DNA from: Chrysomallon squamiferum
Taxonomy: Eukaryota > Mollusca > Gastropoda > Neomphalida > Peltospiridae
Assembly: GCA_012295275.1 (NCBI GenBank)
Contig: CM022671.1
Location: 28,692,250-28,756,249, forward strand
DNA length: 64,000 nt
Direction: 5' to 3'
Shown: positions 1 to 10,183 of the stretch, piece after piece
How the letters are laid out: each line of letters opens with the position of its first letter
How positions within the stretch are numbered: position 1 is the first letter of the stretch
Program-made: the position numbers and the translations under genes
Notes under the pieces: generated by a model
Databases searched by the model: none
The model's input: the letters and a program-made list of their open reading frames with translations, nothing else
What the model was told of the DNA's origin: nothing

Positions 1-228
1 CGGATTTTCAATTTTTGAAAATCGAATTTTTTCAAGTTTCGTTGAAAATGCTAGGGGTACCTTTTTCAAAGTGCAATAACGTTTTCTGCGCACGTGGGAA
101 AAATCCGGCGCACATACCCAAAAGTGAGGCAAGGGTTCACGACACGCGTGAAAAGTGCCAAACACCCCACCCAAGGGGAACAACTCGCTTCCGACACGTG
201 CACAAAAAACGCACATATTTTCGAAAAT

Positions 229-640
229 TAAATCTAATCTATGTTTATGAACACATCTCATTAAAGGGACATAAGGCTAATCAGTTTAATTTTTACTTTC
301 CTCAGTGAGTACATCTCACGTAAGGGACCTAACTCTAATCTGTTTGTAAGCACAGTACACAGGATAAAATAAAAAAATATATAACTAAACAAATAAAGAA
401 CCACGTTGAATCATTAAAACGATCGAAGTTCGGCGTCTTTGCAGGTTGCATTTTCGGATAATTAGCGTACGTAAGCTTAGTGACTACATCTCAGGTAAGG
501 CACGTAACTCGAATCTATGTTTATGAACACATCTCATTAAAGGGAGATAAGTCTAATCAGTTTAATTTTTACTTTGCTTAGTGAGTACATCTCACGTAAG
601 GGACCTAACTCTAATCTGTTTGTGAGCACATGTGACAACA
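229..640. repeat. diverged direct repeat, copies 1 and 2
   Basis: Two partial copies of one repeat lie here (about 229-340 and 350-640). Each ends in a module reading TGAGTACATCTCACGTAAGG followed by GACCTAACTCTAATCTG. The second also has a longer 5' part with an ACGATCGAAG core (about 419) and a module starting GTGACTACATCTCAGG. No coding potential was recognised and the family is unknown to me. A third copy lies at 944-1216. Confidence 0.7.
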
Positions 641-943
641 AGGAAATAAGTCTAATGGATATGATTTTTTCTTTGCTTATTATAAATATACAGAGACAGA
701 CAGACAGACATACACATACTTACACAGAGTAAAACCTCTGGTAATGAATGGATATACAATTCTAAAAGAAACAAAATTGAATTAATTAAAAATTGTCAGA
801 AACTTTAAAAAGGAATGATCATCAAAATATTAAAGAAATACAAAAAGAACTAATAAATTCTGATACTAAAAAACCGATTCTATCAAATGACACAATAAAA
901 TATTTTATTTACTGATTTTTTTATTATAACAAAAATAAGCAAA

Positions 944-1216
944 GTACACAGGATAAAATAAAAGAATAACGAAACAAATAAAGAACCACGTTGAGTCGTT
1001 AGAACGATCGAAGCTCGGCGTCTTTGGCGATTACATTTATCGGATAATTAGCTTGCGTAAGCTCAGTGACTACGTCTCAGGTAAGGGACATAACTCTAAT
1101 CTATGTTTGTGAACACATCTTACTAAAGGGAGATCAATCTAATCGATATAATTTTTATTTTGCTTAGTGAGTACATCTCACGTAAGGGACCTAACTTTAA
1201 CCTGTTTGTGAACACA
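944..1216. repeat. diverged direct repeat, copy 3
   Basis: This copy repeats 350-640 in the same order: the CAGGATAAAATAAA start, the ACGATCGAAG core, a GTGACTACGTCTCAGG module and the TGAGTACATCTCACGTAAGG module. It differs by scattered substitutions and small indels. The 641-943 stretch between copies is AT-rich with a short CAGA run near 695 and shows nothing coding. Confidence 0.7.
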
Positions 1217-1300
1217 TACAATTCATAAAAGAAATAAAATTCAATTAATTAAAAATTACCAGAGAATTTTAAAAGAAATAAACTTCAGAATATTAACAAA

Positions 1301-1500
1301 NNNNNNNNNNNNNNNNNNNNNNNNNNNNNNNNNNNNNNNNNNNNNNNNNNNNNNNNNNNNNNNNNNNNNNNNNNNNNNNNNNNNNNNNNNNNNNNNNNNN
1401 NNNNNNNNNNNNNNNNNNNNNNNNNNNNNNNNNNNNNNNNNNNNNNNNNNNNNNNNNNNNNNNNNNNNNNNNNNNNNNNNNNNNNNNNNNNNNNNNNNNN
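1301..1500. other. assembly gap (200 N)
   Basis: A run of exactly 200 undetermined bases, typical of a fixed-size scaffold gap. It hides the 3' end of the minus-strand LINE that is readable from 1501 upward, so the real distance is unknown. Confidence 0.99.
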
Positions 1501-1559
1501 TTACGTATTTATGTAAATTTACCATGAATTATGAATTTCATTTTCTACAATTTGGTACA

Positions 1560-2810
1560 TTTATTGTTAACTAATGATATACCACAGTCTAGATGTTAAT
1601 AAAGTATTCCATACTTCAGCTTTTCCGTGCAAAAGTAAGTTTCCTTTGACTCATAAAGTTAATTAGATTGAACATTTTAGCTAATTTATTTTTTCCAGTT
1701 CAAAGTTTCACATAATAGTTTATTTGGTCCTAAATATATGCCTAGAATTTTAACATAGTTTTTTATTTATTGATATTGGAATGTTAAAAGGATAAGTTTT
1801 TCAATCATGGTTTACCAAGATAAAGTACTTCTGACTTATCTACATTGACTTTTGCCCTGTGGCACTACAATACATATTTATTGTATTAAAACATTTTTCT
1901 ACTGACTGAGCATCACAGACAGTTACTGTAGTATCATCTGCATGCTGAAATAATAAAAATTAAGTTCATTTTGTTATCTTAATTCCATTCATGCTATGTC
2001 TTTTTAATTAAATTATTTAAAGGGTTCAGCTACAATAACATAAAAGCATCATTGATATTGGACATCCTTGTCTAACCCCTCTTGTAATATTAAAAAAAAG
2101 GTGTTAAATGTCCATTAATTTTTACACAACTTTTATTATTATATATAGTATTTTAATCCACTTTATAAAATTATCACCAAAATTGAATTTTTTCAAAACT
2201 TTTAAAATAAAACTATGTGATACTCTATCAAATGCTTTCTCTTGATCTATTTTAACTATATACCCTTCTGTATTATTTAACTCGACAATATCTATAATAT
2301 CTCTTACTGACATAATATTGTCAGCAATATCTCTTCCTTTTTACACAACAGGTTTGTTCTGATGAAATAATAGTTGACATTACTTGTTTAAGACGATTTG
2401 CAAGAACTTTAGCTTAATGAATTTTATAATCTACATTTAAAGGCTGATAGGTCTGAAATTTTTAGGTCTGCTTTATCTCCTTTTTTCTTGTAAAATAAAC
2501 TAATTACTCCTTTTTCATGCTGCGTGACAACATTTCTTCTTTCTGAATTGACATAACTACTTTATGAAGAAAAGAAATTTTTAAAATTTTCCCAGAATTT
2601 AACATAAAATTCTACTGTTAGACCATCCAGACCAGGTGATTTATTTCTATTCATTTTCTTTAAAGCTTCAGTTAATTCTTCAATTGTAATGTCTTTCTCA
2701 CAGTTTTCACTTTCAGATTCTTTTAGTTTATTTGATATTAAATTTATTATTTCTTCCTGTTTGATAATATCTACATTTTCTTATGTAAATAATTTTGAAT
2801 AAAAGTCATA
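1560..2810 (-). pseudogene. LINE copy A reverse transcriptase remnants
   Basis: Several frames carry RT blocks. A readable piece at 2313-2122 holds VKIDQEKAFDRVSHSFILKV followed by FGDNFIKWIKILY, the palm region that carries the first catalytic Asp. At about 1947-1928 the minus strand reads QHADDTTV, the catalytic Asp-Asp box in the HADD form seen in L1/Tx1-type enzymes. Stops and frameshifts separate the blocks, so no functional polymerase can be made. Confidence 0.8.
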
Positions 2811-2852
2811 AGCATATTGTAATATATCTTCTGTTTTTTCTTGTTAATCCAT

Positions 2853-3944
2853 TTACTGTTTTAGCTCTTTAATAGAATTTGATTCTTGTTTTGATTTTTC
2901 TAAACTGAGAAAAAATGTGGTATTTCTATCCATATCTAGATTCCAATGAGCTTTAGATCTCAAAATAGCACCATTACATTTAGATCTCTCAATTAATTTT
3001 AATTTTTCTTCTAAAATTTGTATGTTACTCAAATCATGATGATTATTTACAGCTAGTTTAGCATATTCTCTTTTCAAAGCATTTTGTATATTATAATATT
3101 TTTCGTTATCTGATTTTCTCTTTTTTATTGCAAAATTTCTTGCACATGTTTTCATTTTATATTTTAAGTTGTCCCACCAAACACTAGGTTCAGTCTGTAA
3201 CAAAGGACACTCAGAAGCATTATTAATAACTTCAATAATAGCTTTACAAAAACTTTCATCTTTCAACAATTCATTATTAAAGATCCAAATACCTTGACCT
3301 CTCTCTACATGAGAAAAATCTATTTTAAGTGATAAAAAATTGTGATCACTAACCGAGGTATAGGATATGTATACATTACTTATAAACTGCAATAAATTTC
3401 TAGAAATTAAGAATAAATCAATTCTTGACTGTTTTATAGTTTTTTCAACTATTTGAGATCTAGTAAATTGCCTTTTATCTGGATTTCTGTGTCGCCAAAT
3501 ATCAACTAAATTATAATTAAAAATAACTGACTGTAATTCATTACTACTTTTCATATTGAAAGTTTTATTATTAATGCCTAAATCTAAATTAGGATCTAAA
3601 ATTTCATTAAAATCTCCTGCCATTATTGTATTTTTTAAATCCACAAATTTACATAATCCTTTAAAAAATAAAATTCTTTCTTCAATATTATTTGGCGCAT
3701 ATACATTTATAAAACTGTATTCTTCTTCATCTATTTTCGTATTAATTTTTAAAATCCTGCCTTCAATTGTGCAACTATTAAATGTAAACTTATAAGGACA
3801 TTCTTTTGATACCAGTATTGCTACACCCCTATCTTTTTTTATTTGGACAATTATTATAAAATATATTTCCTTCCCATAAATGTTTATATCTCTCAATGAA
3901 GTCATTATCCCAAAATGTTTCCTGTAGAAAAATAATATTTGCAT
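2853..3944 (-). CDS. LINE copy A APE-type endonuclease fragment
   Basis: An open stretch of 363 residues with the signature of the apurinic/apyrimidinic endonuclease domain found in non-LTR retrotransposons. Motifs seen in order are KDRGVAILVS, NVYAPN, MAGDFNEILDP (catalytic Asp/Asn region), SRIDLFLISR and SDHNFLSLKID (catalytic Asp-His). After about residue 230 it runs into a basic linker (KKRKSDNEKYY and following) that leads to the RT domain. In the element this domain nicks target DNA to prime reverse transcription. The first residues before KDRG look shifted, and the reading frame closes at 2853 while homology continues, so it is a decayed part of ORF2, not a host gene. Confidence 0.85.
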   Translation of the reverse strand: MQILFFYRKHFGIMTSLRDINIYGKEIYFIIIVQIKKDRGVAILVSKECPYKFTFNSCTIEGRILKINTKIDEEEYSFINVYAPNNIEERILFFKGLCKFVDLKNTIMAGDFNEILDPNLDLGINNKTFNMKSSNELQSVIFNYNLVDIWRHRNPDKRQFTRSQIVEKTIKQSRIDLFLISRNLLQFISNVYISYTSVSDHNFLSLKIDFSHVERGQGIWIFNNELLKDESFCKAIIEVINNASECPLLQTEPSVWWDNLKYKMKTCARNFAIKKRKSDNEKYYNIQNALKREYAKLAVNNHHDLSNIQILEEKLKLIERSKCNGAILRSKAHWNLDMDRNTTFFLSLEKSKQESNSIKELKQ

Positions 3945-4432
3945 GTTTACTTTTAAATGTTTGCAAAAACTGAATTTAATTTCTCAATATCTCTCAGTCC
4001 GTTTTACATTTATAGACAAGATCATAGTTAGAAGTAGAAAAATTAGTGAACTATTACCCATTTTTAAAATATTCTATATCTTGTCTATATCCTCCCCATA
4101 CTCATTCATTACCCTGGCAACACTTTTCTCTCACACTTTTCATGTGTGCTGCTTGTCTCTTTTTTGTTTTCTATTTTCTACCAAGCTCCACAGTTTTCTT
4201 CTGATGGACGCTTGATCAATCTCGTTCGACGCTTTGTTTTACTCTGCTTACTATTTTCTGCTTCGATGGTTCCAGCTTCCTTGTTAGTAATTTTCACTTT
4301 GGTGTTTTTATCAGGGGATTTTCTTGGTTTTTCTCCATTTTCTGATTTTTGTTGTTCCTTGTTGATTTCCATTTCTGTTGTATTTATCCTCTGGATACTT
4401 TCTGCTTCAATTTCTTTTTTTCTCCTTTGATT

Positions 4433-5005
4433 TTACATTATATTCCATACCATCACTGTCACTGTCGCTGTTTTTTTTTGTTCATCGCTGTCATACTCTG
4501 ACCAACAATCGCATTCATCCTCTTTGTTTCCACACTTTTCACACAGAAATATGTTCGGGCAGTTTCTAGCAAAATGTCCTTTTTGTTTACAGTTATGACA
4601 CCTTATATTTGGACAGTCTTTCAACAAATGATTATCCGCCATGCAGTTGTAACATACTTTTATTTGATTGTCATGTAAAACACGAAAATATTTTATTCCT
4701 TCATAAGTCCTAAATTTCATTGAGTATGGTAAACTTTTATTTCGGGTGGAAATTTCACTCTCGTATCTTGTTCCATCTGCAATTTTGTCCCTTTGTATAG
4801 CCTTCTATAAATTGGTGATAAAATTTCTATTTCCATTTGTTTCAATTTTTCTTCAATTTCTTCATCTTCAATGTAGGCGAGCAAGTGCAAAAAAGGAAAC
4901 TACTACAGTTTCAGATTTCAAAATTCTCGCCTTTATTTTTTAGACCTTTCAATTCTGTTTCATCAATTTCCGTAATCATTCTCGCTTGTATAATATCTTC
5001 TAGTG
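4433..5005 (-). pseudogene. LINE copy A ORF1 fragment with zinc knuckles
   Basis: The clean part (4720-4433) encodes a zinc-knuckle region: a CYNCMADNHLLKDC motif, then CHNCKQKGHFARNC, then a third Cys-rich motif (CEKCG). This is the C-terminal nucleic-acid-binding part of a LINE ORF1. Between 4721 and 5005 the same protein continues out of frame, matching the intact version at 12829-13583 but with indels. It ends abruptly at 5005 inside a tRNA-Val. LINE ORF1 proteins bind element RNA; this copy cannot make a full one. Confidence 0.8.
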
Positions 5006-5069
5006 CGAGGCTCGAACTCGCGACCTTCTGCGTGTGAAGCAGACGTGATAACCACTACACCACGAAACC
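5006..5069 (-). pseudogene. tRNA-Val(CAC), 3'-truncated at LINE junction
   Basis: Nucleotides 1 to about 64 of a tRNA-Val with loop TTCACAC (anticodon CAC). The D arm, anticodon arm and most of the T arm are intact, but the last acceptor strand is missing. The sequence passes directly into LINE copy A at 5005. It cannot form an acceptor stem. Confidence 0.85.
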
Positions 5070-5390
5070 GCTTTAAAATAACCATCTAATGTTTCAGTGA
5101 AAGCCTTAAATACCTTTAGCTTAACCAGGCAGCCGTCTAGGACGCACACGTAAGAGGGGTGCATTACTGGCCTTTAAGGGTCACAGAATATCAAAGGAAA
5201 CGTATACCGATAATAGTTCATTATCTTTAATAGTTTAAAAAGAGTTAATTGTTACTTGAAAACCAGTTTATTATTCTCAAAACTAACAGTATTGTTAAAC
5301 TGAAATCAAGATTTTAATTTTGACAACTGCTCTTAAAACAGGAAAGAGTACAATACGTTAGTGCTACAAACAAAATATTAACAAAACTAA
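5070..5390. repeat. tRNA-Val cassette spacer (CAC-to-TAC type)
   Basis: A roughly 310-base spacer that recurs between a CAC and a TAC tRNA-Val. It begins CTTTAAAATAACCATCTAATG, contains a GTCTAGGACGCACACG block and an AGAGTTAATTGTTA block, and ends AACAAAACTAAA just before the next tRNA. Other copies are at 10555-10744 (partial), 11371-11649, 15347-15600 and 16649-16961. On the minus strand its end supplies the short T runs that would stop Pol III after the TAC tRNA. Confidence 0.85.
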
Positions 5391-5573
5391 AGGTTCCGGC
5401 AAGGCTCGAACTCGCGACATTCTGCGTGTAAAGCAGACGTGATTTTTTTTTATCTTTATTGATATAATCAACAGTTGTACACAATTAAAATAAGATTAAA
5501 ACAGTAAATAACAAGAATAAAAAATAGGCATCCTCTCACACAGTCATGTAAAGCAGACGTGAGAACCACTACA
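5391..5573 (-). pseudogene. tRNA-Val(TAC) split by a short LINE insertion
   Basis: The 3' half of a TAC valine tRNA occupies 5391-5442 and its 5' half 5547-5573. Between them lies a 104-base insertion flanked by a 16-base duplication. The 5' acceptor strand has also lost eight bases (ACGAAACC) relative to 11715-11722, so the gene is broken twice. Confidence 0.88.
5443..5546 (-). mobile_element. 5'-truncated LINE 3' tail in tRNA-Val, with 16-base TSD
   Basis: On the minus strand this is an A-rich 3' tail ending AATAAAGATAAAAAAAAA. The same tail (about 13724-13800) ends LINE copy B. The target duplication TGTAAAGCAGACGTGA is present at 5427-5442 and 5547-5562. This is the classical product of target-primed reverse transcription with strong 5' truncation, primed from ...GCAGACGTGA on the plus strand. 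Confidence 0.88.
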
Positions 5574-5628
5574 CCTACATATAAATATGTGTAAAATGTA
5601 GATCTATGACGACAACATTGTTTTTTTC

Positions 5629-5631
<3 letters not shown>

Positions 5632-5706
<75 letters not shown>
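5632..5706. repeat. (TC)n microsatellite
   Basis: An uninterrupted TC tract beginning about 60 bases beyond the 5' end of the TAC tRNA. The same spacing to a TC tract recurs in the other cassettes. Confidence 0.97.
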
Positions 5707-5707
<1 letters not shown>

Positions 5708-6058
5708 AAATATTAGACTGGAAACATTGCTGTATTTTATACAAACCTAGATGTTATATCTCTCTTCATTCGTACGAACAAGACTCGATGTTGACTACAG
5801 AATCAAATATCTTCATTTAAAAACACTATTAGTTTATAATATCCAATGGCAATGTAGTAAGCTATCATTAATTTACCAATTTTATGATTTTAATTATATG
5901 ATATATCACATAATAACATGCAAATGAAATAATTAAATAAAGTTTCAATTTATTTCATAAAATTCACTTTTCAATGACGTGTCAAATCAATAAATATTAG
6001 TTTATAAACCATTAAAAAATATTCTGTGTCATGCAGTTATTGTACGTTTTTATTTATC

Positions 6059-6131
6059 GGTTTCGTGGTGTAGTGGTTATCACGTCTGCTTAACACACAG
6101 AAGGTCGCGAGTTCGAGCCTCGCCGAAACCT
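6059..6131 (+). tRNA. tRNA-Val (anticodon AAC)
   Basis: A 73-base cloverleaf. The acceptor GGTTTCG pairs fully with CGAAACC, the A box TGGTGTAGTGG and B box GTTCGAGCC are present, and the loop TTAACAC gives AAC (read as IAC). The anticodon stem has one C-A mismatch (ACAGA where other copies have GCAGA), and the nearest T run is more than 20 bases downstream, so it may be weak or a pseudogene. About 230 bases upstream are shared with 11980-12207. Confidence 0.75.
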
Positions 6132-6539
6132 TCATTCATTCTTTCTTGTTGTTTTTTATTATTATTATTATTTCTTTTTTGAGTGAGAGAGAGACAAATA
6201 GAAAATCAGAAAAAAACACCACCCACTCACATCAAGATGGATTTATCCATAATACAGAAACTTTTATTTCAATATGATTAAAATTCGATAAAACGATATT
6301 GGTTTTGTTTTTTGGGGGATTTTTTGTTTCTTTGTTGTTTTATGCTATATACAATTAGTTATCGCAAAAATAAAATTAAAGAAATCTAGTAATTTATTTA
6401 TTTATTTACTTAATCATTTATTTCAAGCTGATGTGCTTATCTTTCATAACAGAAGGAAAGAAAAAAGAAATACCTACCTGACAAAAATAATGTCAACGTA
6501 GTGAAATATATACATTATCTGCTTTTATTAAATAAATTA

Positions 6540-7140
6540 ATAATAATTGAAAGCCTAATAAAATTTATATACCTTATTGATAAAATTTATACAACTTCTA
6601 GATAACATTTATATACCTACCTTATAGATAAAATTTCTGTACCTTCTAAATAAAAGTTTTATACTTATACATATAATTTATATAGATTCTAGATAAAAGT
6701 TATATACCTTCTAGGTAAAATTTCTATACTTACCTTATTGATAAAATTTATACAACTTCTAGATAACATTTATATATTTACCTTATAGATAAAATTTATA
6801 TACCTTCTAAATAAAAGTTATATACCTTACAGATAAAATTTCTGTACCTTCTAAATAAAAGTTTTATACTTATACATATAATTTATATAGATTCTAGATA
6901 AAAGTTATATACCTTCTAGGTAAAATTTCTATACTTACCTTATTGATAAAATTTATACAACTTCTAGATAACATTTATATACTTACCTTATAGATAAAAT
7001 TTATATACCTTCTAAATAAAAGTTATATACCTTACACATAAAATTTCTATACCTTCTAAATAAAAGTTTTATACTTATACATATACTTTATATAGATTCC
7101 AGATAAATGATATATACCTTCTAGGTAAAATTTCTATACA
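6540..7140. repeat. AT-rich minisatellite downstream of tRNA-Val(AAC)
   Basis: Basic units of about 20-25 bases, of the form CCTTCTAGATAAAATTTATA, are arranged in a higher-order period of roughly 160-200 bases. For example TTGATAAAATTTATACAACT recurs near 6575, 6740 and 6940. Related arrays lie at 12580-12815 and 18380-18620. Confidence 0.85.
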
Positions 7141-7261
7141 GTATTTGTATGTGAGTGTGCACGTGTGCTTGAAAGTTTTCAATTATTTAGACAGAGTTAT
7201 AAATAGCTTATCGACCTTTGACCTGCAACATGGTGTCAGCCAGATCCGCTTGTCAGATGAT

Positions 7262-7335
7262 GAACTCGCGACCTTCTGCGTGTAAAGCTGATTATGACCA
7301 CTACACCGCGAAACCTACCACTACACCACGAAACC
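7262..7335 (-). pseudogene. tRNA-Val(TAC) fragment with duplicated 5' end
   Basis: The D and anticodon arms of a TAC valine tRNA with several changes (GCTGATTATGACC for GCAGACGTGATAACC). The T arm and 3' acceptor are absent, and the first 20 bases of the tRNA (TACCACTACACCACGAAACC on the plus strand) are duplicated. Not functional. Confidence 0.8.
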
Positions 7336-7503
7336 TACATATAAACATGTGTAAAATGTAGATCTATGAAGAAAAATAAATCAAGCAGTTTAATGATGAA
7401 TTTTTTATTGTTTTTATTTTTTTTAAATTTGATTTAAAAAAAAAAAAAAAATGGTTTGGTCTAATCTCTCTCTCTCTGTATGACTGTTTATTCGTGTTCA
7501 TCT

Positions 7504-7677
7504 GTTTCACTGGTTTAGTGGTGATCACGTTTGCTTCAAACATTTGTAATTTAATAATTAAATATCCTTAATTAATTTTCTTAATTATAATGTATGATTT
7601 TATGAATAAAGATTTTATTTAAAAAAAAAAAAAAAAAAATGCATATTCTGCGATTTCCGGCCTCGCGGAAACGTTCA
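7504..7677 (+). pseudogene. tRNA-Val-like pseudogene split by a poly(A) insertion
   Basis: The sequence from 7504 (GTTTCACTGGTTTAGTGGTG) looks like the 5' half of a tRNA-Val, and 7645-7677 (TTCTGCGATTTCCGGCCTCG and following) like its 3' half. Between them is about 100 bases of AT-rich sequence with an AATAAA near 7605 and an A tract at 7621-7639, which I read as a retroposed 3' end. The host tRNA is diverged, so this is tentative. Confidence 0.5.
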
Positions 7678-8265
7678 ATTATTCGTTTCTTTATCAGATT
7701 AAATTGTCTCAAAAACGGATCCCTGTAAAACATTCTACAAAATAGATTCGTATGATAACATAAATAAATCTACTAAACTGTATTCTTTCTACTTTGAAAA
7801 TAACCGCTCAAAGGTCTTCATGACATATTTTGTTACAGTGTTTTTGTTCTAATGAGAAATCTTGTTACAGCTATGACTAAAACAACCTATGTGATTTGTG
7901 ACCAGTAAGCTTATGCTTGTTTAGAATCATGAAATCTACTGACAAGTTTAGTTCTACACAGAATTATCCAACGTCTTCGTGGATTTTATCTTCTAATGAG
8001 ACGTTTGTTTACAGTCTTCTCCATTTCACGCCCTTGTACGTGCTTACGACTGTGAAATTTGCTCAGGCACATTTAACTTTGATTTCACGACTCTGTGGTA
8101 ATTTCAACACAATTTTTGTGTGTAATCATAAACAAAACACAAAGAAAGAACGTTAATGTAAGATCAGTGATTTATTATTTTTAAAGTTGAAACATAAATA
8201 AATAAATATTTCATTTATTCATTCATCCAATTATTATTTGTTAATACAAAAAAAAAAAAAAATCA

Positions 8266-8315
8266 AGGTTCCGGCGAGGCTCGAACTCGCGACCTTCTGC
8301 GTGTGAAATCAGACG
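8266..8315 (-). pseudogene. tRNA-Val(CAC) 3' half, left of the retrocopy
   Basis: The 3' half (acceptor, T arm, anticodon loop GTGTGAA on the plus strand) of a CAC valine tRNA. It carries a small change in the anticodon stem (AAATCAGACG where others have AAGCAGACG). The rest of the tRNA resumes at 10531 on the other side of the 2.2 kb insertion, and both sides carry the same variant, proving that they were once one gene. Confidence 0.88.
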
Positions 8316-8365
8316 GTTTTTTTTTTTTTTTTCAGATTTAAGTAACATTATTTTGAAAATATTAT

Positions 8366-8371
8366 TTTATT
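8366..8371 (-). promoter_or_regulatory. polyadenylation signal of the retroposed mRNA
   Basis: AATAAA on the minus strand, ending 34 bases before the A16 tract. The spacing is that expected for a cleaved and polyadenylated transcript and supports an mRNA origin of the insertion. Confidence 0.75.
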
Positions 8372-9857
8372 GTTTATCATTGAATTGCACACTAACAGAA
8401 AATTTAGATGTGGAGACACTCACATATACTCATATCATCTTAAATATTGCAATCCCTTTAATACCTAGAATATTGTATCCAGCATAAATATATATTTTCA
8501 TTTGCAATTGCTTTGTTTGTTTGATGTGTTTTTTTCTGTTATGAATATTACAAATATGAGTCTTTGAATTAAAAGAACTTCAGATAGAAAAAAAAATCCT
8601 AATTTTTTTTTAGCGATTTCTGCAAATTTTGTTGAGTGAACATTTTATATAAATTATAATAATCCTAACATACAATTTAAACTGAGCCGATTAACAACAA
8701 TATTTTAATGTTAAATATATTGCAAAGAATATCGAGTACAAAGTAAATTTATTAATAAATGTGACAGGCAGGTGTCCTTGTCATCAGTTTACTCTTGTTT
8801 TTTGTTTTTTCAAAAACTGTTTTTAACAATTTGTGTCAAAGAACAGAATATTTCATGCCATCACTATTTTTATTAATACATTTCAGTCTCAACACACTGA
8901 CCATTCATGATTACAAATTAGAGCCCTGTTTTTAGTACTGAGAACATACCAGTTTAATCATTAAGAAAACTAAATTTAGTAAATAAAAATCTGGTTAGTT
9001 GTTAGTAAAAGTCTTGGCAACGCAGTTTGTTGTCTACTATCATTCTTTTTGAAATATATAACATTTAAGATCTACCTGTTTCTGATAGCAGCCATTTTTT
9101 AAAAAGAAATAAAAACACTGTTATAGGTGATATGTTAATATCCATGCCTCATCACCTCAATTTGTATCACTGATGGCAGCCCTATCTGATAAACAGTAGT
9201 TAGAAATTAAGTTTCACACATTACTTTTAGTGCAATGTAATAATTGTTCCTGGATAACATTAGGTAGAAAAACTACTGGACATTTAACAAAACCTAACAC
9301 TTATTATTAATTGCTCTTTCTTTCTACTTAAACTTAGGGTATTTTAATATATATATACATTTCACACAAAAAAATTAAAAATTTAATGTTTTCTGTATTA
9401 AAAGGTTACCTCTTGATTAACCATGTATTTTAACACCATTAAATAACAAGTTATTTTACCTAGAGTACTGTAACACAACAGACTTAATCCAATTTGACAT
9501 TATTTTACTAATAAACATACAAGATTTTTGAGAACTTGAATATTTTAATCTTTTACATTATTTTTATTATTTTTATTAAACCAACTGGGGATTTGTTCTA
9601 GTTATATACAAGTTAAGACAATCACACTTCCATGTATTATAGTTACTGCTTTCATTTTTTTTTTTTTTTACAACAGACATATACTTCAGCCTCCAACAAT
9701 TCTACTACACAACAATGTTAACATTTTTTTTTTTTCGATTTCACATCGACTTATCTTTTACTATATTCCTTTTGTTTGTTTTTTTCTTTTTTTCATTTTT
9801 ATTTTTTCTTTTTTTTTCTTGTTAAAAAACACACTGGAATATACACATGCACACATT

Positions 9858-10037
9858 TTACATTTCTTCTTTTGTTTTTTCCTTTGAACCGAGAAGAGAT
9901 TTCTCTTTTTCAATCCATTTATCCATATCCTCTAAGGGTTTGTAGTAAATATGAACCACTTGTGCTCCTGCACCCATAGTCAACAATGCAGCTGCCAAAA
10001 ATCTGAAATAACCTGGAGGCAAGCGTCCTACCACCAT
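9858..10037 (-). CDS. UQCC6: BRAWNIN/UQCC6-like complex III assembly microprotein (retrocopy, second cistron)
   Basis: An intact 59-residue ORF read from the minus strand, too short for common ORF cut-offs. The N-terminal membrane segment and motif read YFRFLAAALLTMGAGAQVVH, followed by IYYKPLEDMDKW and a Lys/Glu-rich tail. This matches the BRAWNIN (C12orf73) pattern of one membrane helix ending AGAEVVHRYYRP. BRAWNIN is an inner-membrane protein of mitochondria required for complex III assembly and is functionally paired with SMIM4. The ATG context (AAAATGG) is strong, better than that of the upstream cistron, which fits leaky scanning or reinitiation. Only one ATG (a 14-codon ORF) lies between the cistrons. 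The human protein is about 71 residues, so this is a short member. Confidence 0.82.
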   Translation of the reverse strand: MVVGRLPPGYFRFLAAALLTMGAGAQVVHIYYKPLEDMDKWIEKEKSLLGSKEKTKEEM

Positions 10038-10183
10038 TTTTGATACAGAACACTAATTATATCCAAACACTATGTGAAATCCACCGAAATGTCTATGTTA
10101 GTATGTATTGTTTATTATAACACGTTATCACTAAAAGGTCTCAGCAGAAAAAGAATGTACATCAAAATGTTGATTTTATGATA

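Larger units (their letters stand above)
1501..5005 (-). mobile_element. non-LTR retrotransposon copy A (L1/Tx1-like), decayed
   Basis: Read on the minus strand the order is an ORF1 with CCHC zinc knuckles (about 5005-4433), an apurinic-type endonuclease (3944-2853), then reverse transcriptase blocks (about 2810-1560). That is the order of L1/Tx1-type LINEs. The copy is 5'-truncated inside ORF1, where it abuts a tRNA-Val at 5005/5006, and its 3' end is lost in the gap. The 1501-1560 segment matches 15290-15350 in copy B, so both belong to one family. Frameshifts and stops show that it is dead. The exact clade needs a phylogeny; L1/Tx1 is my inference from motif style. Confidence 0.85.

Noticed and set aside
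15-308. 97-codon open frame at the left edge
   Set aside because: No domain or compositional sign of coding; it runs across the dispersed repeat modules.
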